A stretch of DNA of 64,000 nucleotides from Caldicellulosiruptor danielii (lineage in GTDB: Bacteria; Bacillota; Thermoanaerobacteria; Caldicellulosiruptorales; Caldicellulosiruptoraceae): the NCBI RefSeq assembly GCF_034343125.1, contig NZ_CP139957.1:705001-769000 (forward strand). The letters run 5' to 3'. The translations under genes and the position numbers were made by a program. Under the pieces are notes generated by a model. The model was not told the DNA's origin and searched no databases. It saw only the letters and a program-made list of their open reading frames with translations. This document shows, piece after piece, positions 54,453 to 64,000 of this stretch (positions within the stretch are counted from its first letter, which is position 1; every line of letters starts with the position of its first letter).

Positions 54453-55163
54453 GTGTGTATAAATGTCTGTTATTTGGGAAAGGTAGAATATCAGGAAGCT
54501 CTTTCAATTCAAGAGAACATTTGGTCTTTGAGGGTAGAAAAGAAGATTGATGATACACTGCTGCTGCTTGAACATCCACCTGTTATCACAATGGGAAGAC
54601 GTGGCAGTAAGAAAAATATCCTTGTGTCAGAGGAGTTTTTAGAGAAGATAGGTGTCAAAGTATTTGAGGTAAGCCGTGGTGGTGATGTGACATATCACGG
54701 TCCTGGTCAGCTTGTAGGATACCCAATTTTTGATTTGGCTTTAACAGATAGAGACATAAAAAAATTTGTGTATCTTTTAGAAGAGGTTTTTATAAGGCTT
54801 TTAAAAGACCAGTTTGGAATTAAAGCGCACAGGGATGAAAACAAATACACCGGCGTTTGGGTTGAAAATAACAAGATAGTTGCCATAGGCATAGCAGTTA
54901 AAAAGTGGGTAACCATGCACGGGTTTGCTTTCAATGTAAATACAAATCTTGATCACTTTTTGTGGATTGTCCCGTGCGGGCTGAGAGACAGGGGTGTTAC
55001 ATCCTTAGAAAGACTGGTTGGAAGCAAAGTTTTGTTTGAAGATGTAATGAACAAGGTTCAGACTTATTTTGGAGACGTTTTCGGCAAGAGTTTGAAAATA
55101 TTGAGCAAGGAAGAACTTTTTGATTTACTGAAAATTCGAACCCAAGAAGGTATGAAAAGATGA
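54453..55163 (+). CDS. lipB: Lipoyl(octanoyl) transferase
   Basis: 236 residues. PVITMGRRGSKKNIL, the substrate loop RGGDVTYHGPGQLVGYPI, the lysine in IAVKKWVTMHGFAFN and the catalytic Cys in IVPCGLRDRGVTSLE are all there. LipB moves octanoyl from acyl carrier protein to lipoyl domains. The start is GTG 54453 behind AAAGGAAG. Its stop overlaps the lipA start (ATGA). Confidence 0.96.
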   Translation: MCINVCYLGKVEYQEALSIQENIWSLRVEKKIDDTLLLLEHPPVITMGRRGSKKNILVSEEFLEKIGVKVFEVSRGGDVTYHGPGQLVGYPIFDLALTDRDIKKFVYLLEEVFIRLLKDQFGIKAHRDENKYTGVWVENNKIVAIGIAVKKWVTMHGFAFNVNTNLDHFLWIVPCGLRDRGVTSLERLVGSKVLFEDVMNKVQTYFGDVFGKSLKILSKEELFDLLKIRTQEGMKR

Positions 55164-56035
55164 GCTATGCAAAAAAGCCTGATTGGTTGAGAATAAGAAT
55201 AAAGTCAAACCAAAAAATAGATGATGTTTTAGAAATTTTGAAAAGATTTTCTCTTCACACGGTATGTGAACAAGCTCAGTGTCCAAACATTTATGAGTGC
55301 TTTTCAAGAAAAACTGCTACTTTTTTGATTATGGGAGATGTATGTACAAGAAATTGCACTTTTTGTGATGTAAAGAAAGGGAATCCAAAGGAGCTAAGTA
55401 CAGATGAACCAGGGATGGTTGCTGAGGCTGTAGCAGCACTTGGGCTTGAGTATGTTGTCATAACCTCTGTTACGAGGGATGATTTAGAAGATGGAGGAGC
55501 TTCTCACTTTGCTCAGTGCATAAGAAGCATAAAAGGAAAAAGCCCACACACAAAGATTGAGATTCTAATTCCTGACTTTAAAGGTAATTTTGAATCAGTT
55601 TTAAAGGTTACGCAAGCATTACCCGATGTTGTTGCACACAACATAGAGACCATCGAAAGGTTATATCCCTGCGTAAGACCTCTGGCAGATTATAAGAGGT
55701 CGCTTAATGTCTTGAGGATGGTAAAAGAGATTGATAAAAATGTGTTTACAAAATCGGGTATTATGGTTGGACTTGGTGAGACAAAAGATGAAGTTAAAGG
55801 GGTGCTTGAAGACTTAAGAAAAGCAGAGTGTGATTTTGTAACAATAGGACAGTATCTATCTCCTTCCAAAAATCACCACCCTGTTTTTGAGTTTGTTCAT
55901 CCTGATGTCTTTGAAGAGTACAAAGAATTTGCAATTTCAATAGGATTTAAGTTTGTTATGTCAGGTCCTCTTGTGAGAAGTTCATATATGGCAGAGAATG
56001 CAAAAGATATAATTGAAAGTATCCGCAGAATATAA
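55160..56035 (+). CDS. lipA: Lipoyl synthase
   Basis: 291 residues of the radical-SAM type. The auxiliary cluster cysteines are in TVCEQAQCPNIYECF, the SAM cluster is CTRNCTFCDV, and the RSSYMA serine motif is at the C-terminus. It inserts two sulfurs into octanoyl-lipoyl domains, here presumably the lipoyl domain of the E2 encoded next. Confidence 0.97.
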   Translation: MSYAKKPDWLRIRIKSNQKIDDVLEILKRFSLHTVCEQAQCPNIYECFSRKTATFLIMGDVCTRNCTFCDVKKGNPKELSTDEPGMVAEAVAALGLEYVVITSVTRDDLEDGGASHFAQCIRSIKGKSPHTKIEILIPDFKGNFESVLKVTQALPDVVAHNIETIERLYPCVRPLADYKRSLNVLRMVKEIDKNVFTKSGIMVGLGETKDEVKGVLEDLRKAECDFVTIGQYLSPSKNHHPVFEFVHPDVFEEYKEFAISIGFKFVMSGPLVRSSYMAENAKDIIESIRRI

Positions 56036-56183
56036 AATCAGATAGACAAAAGTCAAAATAACATTGACAAAAAACAAACAAAATGATACTATTAAATTGG
56101 AAATGAACAAAATTAACATAATAAATGAAAAAACATATCAAATCTTTTGAAATAAATAAACAGATAAAATGGAGGTTTTTGAT

Positions 56184-57545
56184 ATGGCGGTACCTGTGAT
56201 AATGCCCAAACAGGGGCAGACTGTTGAGAGTTGTATAATTACAAAGTGGCACAAGAAAAGAGGCGAAAAGGTTGAGGTTGGCGAACTTTTATTTTCTTAC
56301 GAGACTGACAAGGCAAGCTTTGATGAGGAAGCAAAGGTAAGCGGTGTGCTTCTTGACATTTTCTTTGAAGAAGGTGAAGAGGTTCCTGTCTTGACAAATG
56401 TGTGTGTGATTGGTGAACCTGGCGAGAATGTAGAAAAGTTCAATCCAAAAGCATCTTTGGAGTCTAAAAAAGATGAGGTTTTGGATTTACAGGTATCTGA
56501 CCGGGTGGAGACGATGGAAATTGAAGAAAAAATACCAAACACTTCTATACAAACTGAAGGAAAAGCAAAAATTTCGCCCAGGGCAAAGAACTTAGCTGAA
56601 AAGCTAAATGTTGACTTTAGGTTTGCAAAACCTTCAGGGCCAGATGGAAGAATAATTGAAAGAGACATTTTAAAACTTTTTGAGTCAGGCCCTGTGTATA
56701 CAAGTGCGGCAAAGCAGAAAGCAAAAGAAATTGAAGATGCTCAGATTTTAGAGCCAACTGGCATTGGTGGTAGAATTACAACCTTTGACATTGAAAGGAC
56801 AAAGCAGGAAAGCCAGATATCAAAAACTTCGGAGTCTTCTGTAATTGTTGCAGGATATGAAGATGTGCCGCTTTCGAATATCAGAAAGGCTATTGCAAAG
56901 GCTATGTATCTATCACTTACCACAACAGCTCAGCTAACATTACATACATCATTTGACGCAACTAAGGTTCTTGAGTTTAGAAAGAAAGTAAAAGAAAATA
57001 GAGATAAACTGGGGCTTGAGGATATCACAATAAACGACATAATCCTATTTGCTGTCTCAAGGGTTTTGCCAAAACACAAGTCGCTCAATAGCCATTTTTT
57101 GGATGATAAAATGAGATATTTCAAGAATGTTCATCTCGGGTTTGCAGTTGACACAGAGCGTGGTCTTATGGTGCCAACAATATTCAATTGTAACCAAAAG
57201 AGTTTGAGCCAAATCTCAAAAGAAGCAAAGGAGCTAATTGGCCTTTGCAGAAAAGGAAAAATTTCACCAGATCTTTTAAAAGGAGCGACATTCACTGTCA
57301 CTAACTTGGGAAGCTTTGGCATAGAAAGTTTTACACCTGTCCTAAATCCTCCTCAAACAGGGATTTTAGGTGTAAATACAATTGTTCAAAGGCCTAAGGA
57401 AGAAGATGGACAGATAAAGTTCTATCCTGCAATGGGGCTATCACTAACATTTGACCACAGAGCGTTAGATGGAGCCGATGCAGCAAGGTTTTTGAAAGAT
57501 TTAAAGGAGTTTTTGGAAAACTTTGATTTACTTGTGGTACTCTGA
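56184..57545 (+). CDS. 2-oxoacid dehydrogenase-type complex E2 acyltransferase
   Basis: About 453 residues. One N-terminal lipoyl domain with the modified lysine in SYETDKASFDEEA, then two peripheral-subunit-binding domains (KISPRAKNLAEKLNVDFRF with GPDGRIIERDIL, and TSAAKQKAKEIEDAQ with GIGGRITTFDIE), then the catalytic domain ending LTFDHRALDGADAARFL (His and Asp of the active site). ATG 56184 follows GGAGG. Two binding domains in one E2 are unusual. E3 and E1 follow. The acyl group is not known; acetyl is likely. Confidence 0.92.
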   Translation: MAVPVIMPKQGQTVESCIITKWHKKRGEKVEVGELLFSYETDKASFDEEAKVSGVLLDIFFEEGEEVPVLTNVCVIGEPGENVEKFNPKASLESKKDEVLDLQVSDRVETMEIEEKIPNTSIQTEGKAKISPRAKNLAEKLNVDFRFAKPSGPDGRIIERDILKLFESGPVYTSAAKQKAKEIEDAQILEPTGIGGRITTFDIERTKQESQISKTSESSVIVAGYEDVPLSNIRKAIAKAMYLSLTTTAQLTLHTSFDATKVLEFRKKVKENRDKLGLEDITINDIILFAVSRVLPKHKSLNSHFLDDKMRYFKNVHLGFAVDTERGLMVPTIFNCNQKSLSQISKEAKELIGLCRKGKISPDLLKGATFTVTNLGSFGIESFTPVLNPPQTGILGVNTIVQRPKEEDGQIKFYPAMGLSLTFDHRALDGADAARFLKDLKEFLENFDLLVVL

Positions 57546-57570
57546 TTCTGAAGAAAGGGTGAAAACTTAG

Positions 57571-58936
57571 ATGAAATACGACCTTATAATCATTGGTGGG
57601 GGACCTGCGGGGTATCTTGCGGCAGAAAGAGCTTCAAAGGGAGGACTCAAAACGCTCTTGATAGAAGAAAGGTATTTAGGCGGTGTTTGTCTCAACGAAG
57701 GGTGTATTCCCACAAAAACCCTGCTATACAGTGCAAAAATTTTAGAAGGGGCAAAGCACGGTTTTAAATATGGTATTGAAGTACGAAATATTACGTTAAA
57801 CCACAAAAAGGTACTTGAAAGAAAAGACAATGTAATAAAAACTCTTGTGACAGGAATAAAAAGTAAGCTCAGAAAAAGCGGTGCTGAAATACTAAGTGGC
57901 CATGGAGAGATTTTGGGAAGAAGCAGCAAAGGATATATTGTAGCGGTGGGCGATAAAGAATTTGCTGCAGATAGGCTCTTGATTGCTACAGGTTCATCGC
58001 CTTATGTTCCACCAGTTGAGGGGCGTGAAAGAGGGGCTTGAAAGAGGTTTTGTGTTGACCAACAGAGAAATTCTTGAGATAGAAAGTGTGCCAGCATCGA
58101 TGGTCGTAATTGGTGGGGGAATTGTTGGGCTTGAGATGGCATCATATTTCAATTCGGCAGGTTCAAAAGTGACTGTGATTGAAATGCTTGACCACATTGG
58201 TGGCAATATGGATAGGGAAATTTCGAACATACTGCTTGAGACATACAAGAAAAAGGGAATTGAGTTTGAACTTTCAGCAAAAGTTACCAAAATTGGTGAT
58301 CAAAAAGTGATGTATGAAAAAGATGGCAAGTTCTTTGAAAAAGAGGCAGAGAAAGTTTTGCTGAGCGTTGGAAGAAAGCCAAATATTACAGGATTTGGAC
58401 TTGAAAACATAGGAGTTGAGGTTGAAAAAGGGTATGTAAAAACAGATGAGAGAATGAAGACAAATGTTCAAGAGGTGTATGCTGCTGGGGATGTAAATGG
58501 AAAACTCATGCTTGCGCACACAGCATACAGAGAAGCAGAGGTTGCTGTGTGGAATATGTTAGGTAGAAAAGTAAAAGTAAACTACAATTCTATTCCTTGT
58601 ATTGTATATACAAATCCGGAGGTTGCATGGGTGGGCGAGAGCGAAGAGTCGGTACAAGAAAAAGCTTTGGAATATGAAGTTGTAAAGCTTCCCATGCTTT
58701 ACAGTGGAAGATTTGTTGCCGAAAATGAAGAATTTGATGGGCTTTGCAAGATATTAATTGATAGAAAGAAACGAACAATACTTGGCTGTCACATGATAGG
58801 AAACTACAGTTCAGAGATAATTTACGGTGTTGGTGTGATGATTGAAATGCAGCTGAGAGTTGAAGATATAAAGGATATTGTATTTCCACATCCGACGGTT
58901 AGTGAAATCATAAGAGAGGTAATATTTGAACTATAG
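57571..58936 (+). pseudogene. Dihydrolipoamide dehydrogenase (E3), frameshifted
   Basis: FAD motif IIGGGPAGYLAAERA, redox disulfide GGVCLNEGCIPTK, NAD motif VIGGGIVGLEMASY, second FAD motif YAAGDVNGKLMLAHTA and the His-Glu pair in FPHPTVSEIIREV are all present, but in two frames. The break is at 58020-58025, where GAGGGGCGTG replaces the expected GAGGGCGTG; removing one G gives 454 residues, the usual E3 length. Everything else looks under selection, so a sequence error is quite possible. It lies between E2 and E1. Confidence 0.9.
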
Positions 58937-58962
58937 AATTTGTGGGGAGGTGGATTTTAAAG

Positions 58963-61435
58963 ATGCCAAAGTCACAGTTTGTTGACCCAAACGAAGTAAG
59001 AAAAAGTGGCTGGATAAAATTCTATGATATTCCTGTGAACCAGTATAACAAAACATTGGAAGAAGAGAGGCAAAACTTTTCGGATGACCAGCTGATTAGG
59101 ATTTACAGAGACATGCTTATAATCCGCGAGTTTGAGACAATGCTCTCTTTAATAAAAACAACTGGGGAGTACAATGGAATAAAGTATGACTACCCGGGAC
59201 CGGCACACCTGTCGATTGGTCAGGAAGCAGCAGCGGTGGGCCAGGCTTTTGTGCTTGATAAAGATGACTTTATATTTGGTTCACATAGAAGTCATGGAGA
59301 AGTTATAGCAAAAGGTCTTTCAACAATTGAAAAGCTCAGTGAGGATGAGCTTTTAAAAATCATGGAGAGCTATTTTGATGGAGCGATACTTAAAGTTGTT
59401 GAAGAAAACATAAAAAATGTCGTAAGCGTTAAAGAACTTGCAGTCAACTTTTTCTTGTATGGCACGCTTGCCGAGATATTTGGAAGAGAGACGGGTTTCC
59501 AAAAAGGTCTTGGCGGGTCCATGCATGTGTTCTTCCCACCGTTTGGAATTTACCCGAACAACGCAATTGTTGGCGGGTCTGCTGACATTGCAGTTGGGCG
59601 CAGCTTTGTTTAAGAAGATCAACAAGAAAAATGGCATTGTAGTTGTCAATATTGGCGATGGCTCAATGGCATGTGGACCTGTATGGGAGGCTATGTGCCT
59701 TGCTACAATGGACCAGTACAAAAAACTGTGGGATGAGGAGTTGAGAGGTGGTCTTCCAATAATCTTCAATTTTATGGACAATCAGTATGCTATGGGCGGG
59801 CAAACACGCGGCGAGACAATGGGATATGACATGCTTGCAAGAGTCGGAGCAGGTGTTAACCCTGAGCAAATGCATGCTGAGCGTGTTGATGGCTACAATC
59901 CACTGGCTGTAATTGATGCAATGAAAAGAAAGAAATACCTGCTAGAACAAAAACAAGGTCCGGTTCTTTTAGATATTGTGACATACAGGCTTACTGGCCA
60001 CTCACCATCTGACTCATCTTCTTACAGGACAAAAGAGGAGATTGAGGCATGGGCAGCTCAAGACCCAATTGTAACTTACAAGGATGAGTTAATCAAAGCA
60101 GGTGTTGTCACAGAAGAAAAGATAGAGGAGATTCAAAGCTATGTAAAAGAGCTTATAACAAAAATATGCGCTCTTGCTGTTGATGAAAATGTTTCGCCAA
60201 GAATAAATCTTGTGAAAGACCCTGATGGTATTGCAAGATATATGTTCTCAAACCAGAAGATTGAGAAGATGGAAGACAGAACTCCTGAGGTTTTGATTCC
60301 AAAAGAGGAAAATCCGCGCGTAAAACAGATAAAGAACAAAATAAGAGTAGGAATTGTTGACGGAAAACCTGTTCCAAAGGCAAAGGTGTTCAATCTCAGA
60401 GATGCGATTTTTGAAGCGCTGCTTGATAAGTTCTACACAGACCCGACACTTATCTCATACGGAGAAGACTTGCGCGACTGGGGCGGAGCTTTTGCGGTCT
60501 ACAGAGGACTTACAGAGTCGCTCCCATACCACAGACTGTTTAACACCTGTATCTCAGAAGGTGCAATAGTGGGGTCTGCAGTTGGATATGGCATGTGTGG
60601 TGGCAGGGTTGTTGTTGAGATAATGTACTGTGACTTTATAGGAAGAGCAGGTGATGAGATATTCAACCAGCTTGCAAAGTGGCAGGCAATGAGTGCAGGG
60701 ACATTGAAAATGCCTGTTGTTGTGAGGGTTTCTGTTGGTTCAAAATATGGTGCACAACACTCACAGGACTGGTCTTCTATTGTCTCTCACATTCCCGGAC
60801 TTAAAGTTGTATTTCCAGCAACACCTTTTGATGCAAAAGGTCTTATGAACAGCGCACTGTCTTCCACAGACCCAGTGATATTTTTTGAAAGCCAAAGACT
60901 GTATGATATTGGAGAGCTTTTCCACAAAGAAGGTGTACCGGAAGGATATTATGAGGTTCCAATTGGCGAACCTGATATCAAAAAAGAAGGTAATGACATT
61001 ACAATCCTGACAGTTGGAGCAACACTGTACAGAGCACTTGATGCAGCTAAGATCTTGGAGGAAAAGTATGATGTTAGTGCTGAAATCATTGATGCGCGGT
61101 CGCTTGTACCTTTTAACTACGAAAAGGTGATTGAATCTGTCAAAAAGACAGGAAGGATTGTATTAGCATCTGATGCATGTGCAAGGGGCTCAGTTTTGAA
61201 AGATATGGCAGCAACAATTGCCGACCTTGCATTTGACTATCTGGACGCACCACCTGTTGTAGTTGGTTCTAAAAACTGGATTGTCCCTGCATACGAGTTT
61301 GAAAACTATTTCTTCCCGCAAGCTGACTGGATTATTGATGCAATCCATGAGAGGATTATGCCGCTCAAAGGTCACGTGCCAAAGAATAACTTCACAACAA
61401 ATGAGATTTTAAGGACAAATAGACTTGGTATATAA
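58963..61435 (+). pseudogene. 2-oxoacid dehydrogenase-type E1, alpha-beta fusion, frameshifted
   Basis: The alpha half has [35 protein letters not shown] and the TPP motif [15 protein letters not shown] followed by [14 protein letters not shown]. The beta half follows in the same chain ([60 protein letters not shown]). The frame breaks at 59596-59600, GTTGGGCGCAGC where GTTGGCGCAGC is expected (protein [16 protein letters not shown]). Repaired length is 823 residues. GGGGAGG precedes ATG 58963. The substrate could be acetoin-like or a 2-oxo acid. Confidence 0.9.
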
Positions 61436-61474
61436 TACTTTTAAACCCAAGATGAGTTTTCGGGATGTGGTGTT

Positions 61475-62242
61475 GTGAATGGTTTTAGAAAACAAAAAAT
61501 ACTGGATATATTAGAGCAAAAAGGAGAAATCCAGCTTCAGAAACTCAAAGAGTTTTTTCCAGACGTATCAACCATGACGCTGCGGCGCGATTTGATTGCG
61601 CTTGAAAAGGAAGGGCACCTCATTCGGACACATGGTGGTGCTATTAGCACAAAAAAGTTGTGGCAACTAACTGGTCAGGAAGACGAATATTCAAAGCGTG
61701 CCCAGGAAAATATTGAAGCAAAGATGAAGATTGCAAATATTGCAAAGGGTCTTGTTGAAAAGAACAGGTCAATATATTTTGACGCAGGTTCCACCATCAT
61801 GTGTCTTGCTAAAATCCTCGATAGTGACAACTTCACAATCATTACAAGCGGACTTAACATTGCACTTGAACTTGTGAAGAAGAAAAACGTGTTTGTTGCG
61901 ATGCTTGGAGGGATTGTCAACAGCAACACCTTGTCAGTGTCAGGGCCGAACGCTATATTTTCTCTTGATAAAATGAACATTGACATTGCTTTTATGAGCG
62001 CCTCAGGGTTTTGCCTTGGAACAGGATTTAGTGTTTCAAATGCATATGAAGGTGAACTCAAGAGAAGGATAATTAAGCGAAGTCAGAAAGTAGTTATGCT
62101 TATGGATACTTCTAAAGTAGGCAAAAACATGCCGTTTTCGTACGCAAGGCTTGATGAGATTGACATATGGGTTTGTGAGAAACAACTTCCTGAAGACATT
62201 GAAAAGGCTGCCCGTGAAAGTGATGTTGAGATTTTATATTAA
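61475..62242 (+). CDS. DeoR family transcriptional regulator
   Basis: 255 residues. An N-terminal winged helix (RKQKILDILEQKGEIQLQKL, VSTMTLRRDLIALEKEGHLI, RTHGGAIS) and a C-terminal sugar-phosphate sensor of the DeoR C type (YFDAGSTIMCLAKIL, TSGLNIALEL, MLGGIVN). DeoR proteins respond to phosphorylated sugars. The position between the dehydrogenase complex and rhaA suggests that it controls both. The start is GTG 61475. Confidence 0.92.
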   Translation: MNGFRKQKILDILEQKGEIQLQKLKEFFPDVSTMTLRRDLIALEKEGHLIRTHGGAISTKKLWQLTGQEDEYSKRAQENIEAKMKIANIAKGLVEKNRSIYFDAGSTIMCLAKILDSDNFTIITSGLNIALELVKKKNVFVAMLGGIVNSNTLSVSGPNAIFSLDKMNIDIAFMSASGFCLGTGFSVSNAYEGELKRRIIKRSQKVVMLMDTSKVGKNMPFSYARLDEIDIWVCEKQLPEDIEKAARESDVEILY

Positions 62243-62266
62243 GTGAAAAGGGAGGGAGGGTTTTTT

Positions 62267-63547
62267 ATGAGCTTAGATTGCGAAAAAATTCTTGCCGATT
62301 ATGAAAGTGCGAAAGAGGTTTACAAAGACTTTGGTGTTGACACAGATGAAGTTTTAAACAAGATGAAAGGGATTAGTATTTCGCTTCATTGCTGGCAGGG
62401 CGATGATGTGACAGGGTTTGAAGAAGCAACAAGAGGCTTGGGCGGTGGTGGAATTTTAGCAACAGGAAACTATTTTGGAAGAGCAAGAAACGGTGATGAA
62501 CTCAGGTCTGATTTAGAGTTTGCTATGAGCCTTATTCCTGGCAAGCACAAGGTAAATCTTCATGCTATATATTCTGAGACAAATGGGAAAAAGGTTGACA
62601 GAGATGAGCTTTCAATTGACCACTTCGAAAAGTGGATCAAGTGGGCAAAAGAAAAGGATATAGGGCTTGATTTTAATCCCACATTTTTTGCTCATCCAAA
62701 GGCACAGTCTGGATACACACTCTCAAGCACAGATAGAGATGTCAGAAAGTTTTGGATAAAGCACGGGATAAAGTCAAGAGAGATTGCATCCCAAATAGGG
62801 AAAGAATTAAAAAAGACCTGTATAAATAACATTTGGATTCCTGATGGGTCGAAAGACTTTACAGCAAAGAGGTATGAACACAGGAAGATTTTGAAAGAGT
62901 CTTTAGATGAGATATTTACTGCATCTGTTGACAGAACTTATCTTGTTGATTCTGTTGAGAGCAAGCTTTTCGGAATTGGGTCTGAGGCATTTGTTGTTGG
63001 TTCTCATGAATTTTACATGGGCTATGTTTTTACAAGCAAGCACGACATAGCAATCTGTTTTGACCTTGGACATTTCCACCCAACGGAAAGTGTGGCTGAC
63101 AAGATTTCGTCAGTTTTAGCATTTTCAAAGAAAGTTCTTTTGCATTTGAGCCGTGGTATGAGGTGGGACAGCGACCATGTTGTTGTGCTAAACGATGAAG
63201 TGGTATCTGTTTCGCAGGAAGTAAAAAGAGCGGATGCTTTTGACAGAGTGTTTTTTGCATTAGACTTTTTTGATGCAAGCATAAACAGAATCACTGCTTG
63301 GGTGACAGGTGCAAGAGCTGCTTTAAAATCAATTCTGTACGCTTTGCTTGAACCCACACATCTTTTAAATGAAGCAGAAAATGAAGGAGATTTTGGTAAG
63401 CGGCTTGCACTTTTGGAAGAGTTCAAGACTTTGCCATTTGGTGCTGTGTGGAACAAGTTTTGCTATGAAAGTGGCGTTCCTGTTGGAAGCAGCTGGCTTG
63501 ATAAAGTAAAGGAGTATGAGGATAAGGTTTTGAAAAGTAGGATATAA
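62267..63547 (+). CDS. rhaA: L-rhamnose isomerase
   Basis: About 426 residues. GISISLHCWQGDDVTGFE is the RhaA N-terminal block, and NLHAIYSE, GLDFNPTFFAHPKAQSGYTL, NNIWIPDGSKD and CFDLGHFHPTESVADKIS provide the metal and substrate ligands. It converts L-rhamnose and L-rhamnulose. ATG 62267 has GGGAGGGAGGG upstream. Confidence 0.93.
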   Translation: MSLDCEKILADYESAKEVYKDFGVDTDEVLNKMKGISISLHCWQGDDVTGFEEATRGLGGGGILATGNYFGRARNGDELRSDLEFAMSLIPGKHKVNLHAIYSETNGKKVDRDELSIDHFEKWIKWAKEKDIGLDFNPTFFAHPKAQSGYTLSSTDRDVRKFWIKHGIKSREIASQIGKELKKTCINNIWIPDGSKDFTAKRYEHRKILKESLDEIFTASVDRTYLVDSVESKLFGIGSEAFVVGSHEFYMGYVFTSKHDIAICFDLGHFHPTESVADKISSVLAFSKKVLLHLSRGMRWDSDHVVVLNDEVVSVSQEVKRADAFDRVFFALDFFDASINRITAWVTGARAALKSILYALLEPTHLLNEAENEGDFGKRLALLEEFKTLPFGAVWNKFCYESGVPVGSSWLDKVKEYEDKVLKSRI

Positions 63548-63553
63548 AAGCGA

Positions 63554-63607
63554 AAAAGGCTGCAGCTTGCAAATGGGTTGTTTTAAACCGGCTGCAGCCT
63601 TTTTTTA
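63554..63607. terminator. Bidirectional terminator after rhaA
   Basis: AAAAGGCTGCAGC at 63554-63566 pairs with GCTGCAGCCTTTT at 63591-63603, with a T run on the plus strand and A's on the other side. Confidence 0.9.
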
Positions 63608-63615
63608 TATCCATA

Positions 63616-64000
63616 TTATTTGAATGGATTTTCGTCCTTGTATAGCATATCTGCAGGTTGGTTGAATGATATGTCATCAACACACAGCATTTTCATTGCG
63701 TCAAATAGAACTTTTCCGACATGTTTGAATGCAACAGCTGTATGGTGCGGGAACCTCTTTTGAATCAGAACGTATCTGTAGAATCTTCCCATTTCTTTTA
63801 TTGCAAACACACCAATTCCACCAAACGAACGTGGGTCAACATCAATTACCTCACCCTGCGCAACGTACGACCTGAGCAAACAGTCCGCTGTTGACTGAAG
63901 CCTGAATATTGTTATTTCACCAGGTTTTATTGTACCTTCAAGTGTTCCGCGTGTGATGTCGGGTTCTTTGTCAGGTTCTAAAAGTCTGTGCATGATGAGC
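63616..64000 (-). CDS. L-fucose isomerase-like protein, C-terminal part
   Basis: The last ~125 residues of a protein that enters from the right edge on the minus strand. The stretch RGTLEGTIKPGEITIFRLQS, RSYVAQGEVIDVDPRSFGG and FPHHTAVAFKHVGKVLFDAM fits the C-terminal domain of the L-fucose/L-arabinose isomerase family. It converges on rhaA. The N-terminus and exact sugar are outside view. Confidence 0.78.
   Translation of the reverse strand, partial: LIMHRLLEPDKEPDITRGTLEGTIKPGEITIFRLQSTADCLLRSYVAQGEVIDVDPRSFGGIGVFAIKEMGRFYRYVLIQKRFPHHTAVAFKHVGKVLFDAMKMLCVDDISFNQPADMLYKDENPFK

Overview
The window is AT-rich DNA whose gene families and order point to a thermophilic Clostridia genome of the Caldicellulosiruptor type. 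This rests on the mazG-hup-rqcP-yabP-yabQ-divIC-yabR order, M-box and SAM-I riboswitches, GH130 phosphorylase, UPF0182 and TIGR04086-like proteins, and on frequent TTG/GTG starts behind strong GGAGG sites. The assignment is inference; no rRNA or tRNA marker is present.

Layout. 1-4.8 kb: housekeeping (mazG end, hup, ribosome rescue, two spore-coat-type genes, divIC, S1 protein, rex, thrC). 4.8-7.9 kb: a magnesium operon. A promoter, M-box aptamer and terminator are followed by a 25-codon reading frame and a three-way repeat that can hide or expose the ribosome site of a soluble MgtE-type protein; an Nramp-related transporter follows. 8.1-14.3 kb: greA-lysS, three genes of the 2-hydroxyacyl-CoA dehydratase/activator superfamily, and a metallopeptidase. 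14.5-18.8 kb: ilvE-ilvD-ilvB.

18.8-29 kb is an accessory island with two similarly built cassettes. Each has a long AT-rich leader with a repeated TTGACA promoter module, a 5' hairpin, a gene for a small secreted protein, an intercistronic hairpin, and ABC transporter genes. The second cassette lies between two copies of the 3' end of a GH130 gene: one truncated and diverged, one intact. 30.6-36.9 kb is an insertion graveyard. A chemoreceptor gene is split by a 1.85-kb IS with a 17-bp target duplication and also carries a frameshift; an IS30-type element sits directly after it and is itself split by an IS256-type element. 37-46.7 kb: SAM riboswitch-metK, membrane proteins, recJ, nfeD-SPFH, a YlbF-type protein and UPF0182.

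46.7-64 kb is a sugar/polyol catabolism region: an amino-acid permease, two class II aldolase-type proteins, a PHP protein, an SDR, a zinc polyol dehydrogenase, lipB-lipA, a complete E2-E3-E1 2-oxoacid dehydrogenase-type complex, a DeoR regulator, L-rhamnose isomerase and an L-fucose isomerase-like gene. Four genes here (PHP, zinc dehydrogenase, E3, E1) are broken by single-base frameshifts, the zinc dehydrogenase twice. Each fits one extra G in a GGGCG context, and the same signature is seen in the 1.85-kb IS transposase. This is either a systematic sequence error or a shared mutational process.

The items most likely to be new are the two-layer leader of the magnesium operon, the twin secreted-protein/ABC cassettes, and the sugar-linked dehydrogenase operon with its own lipoylation genes.
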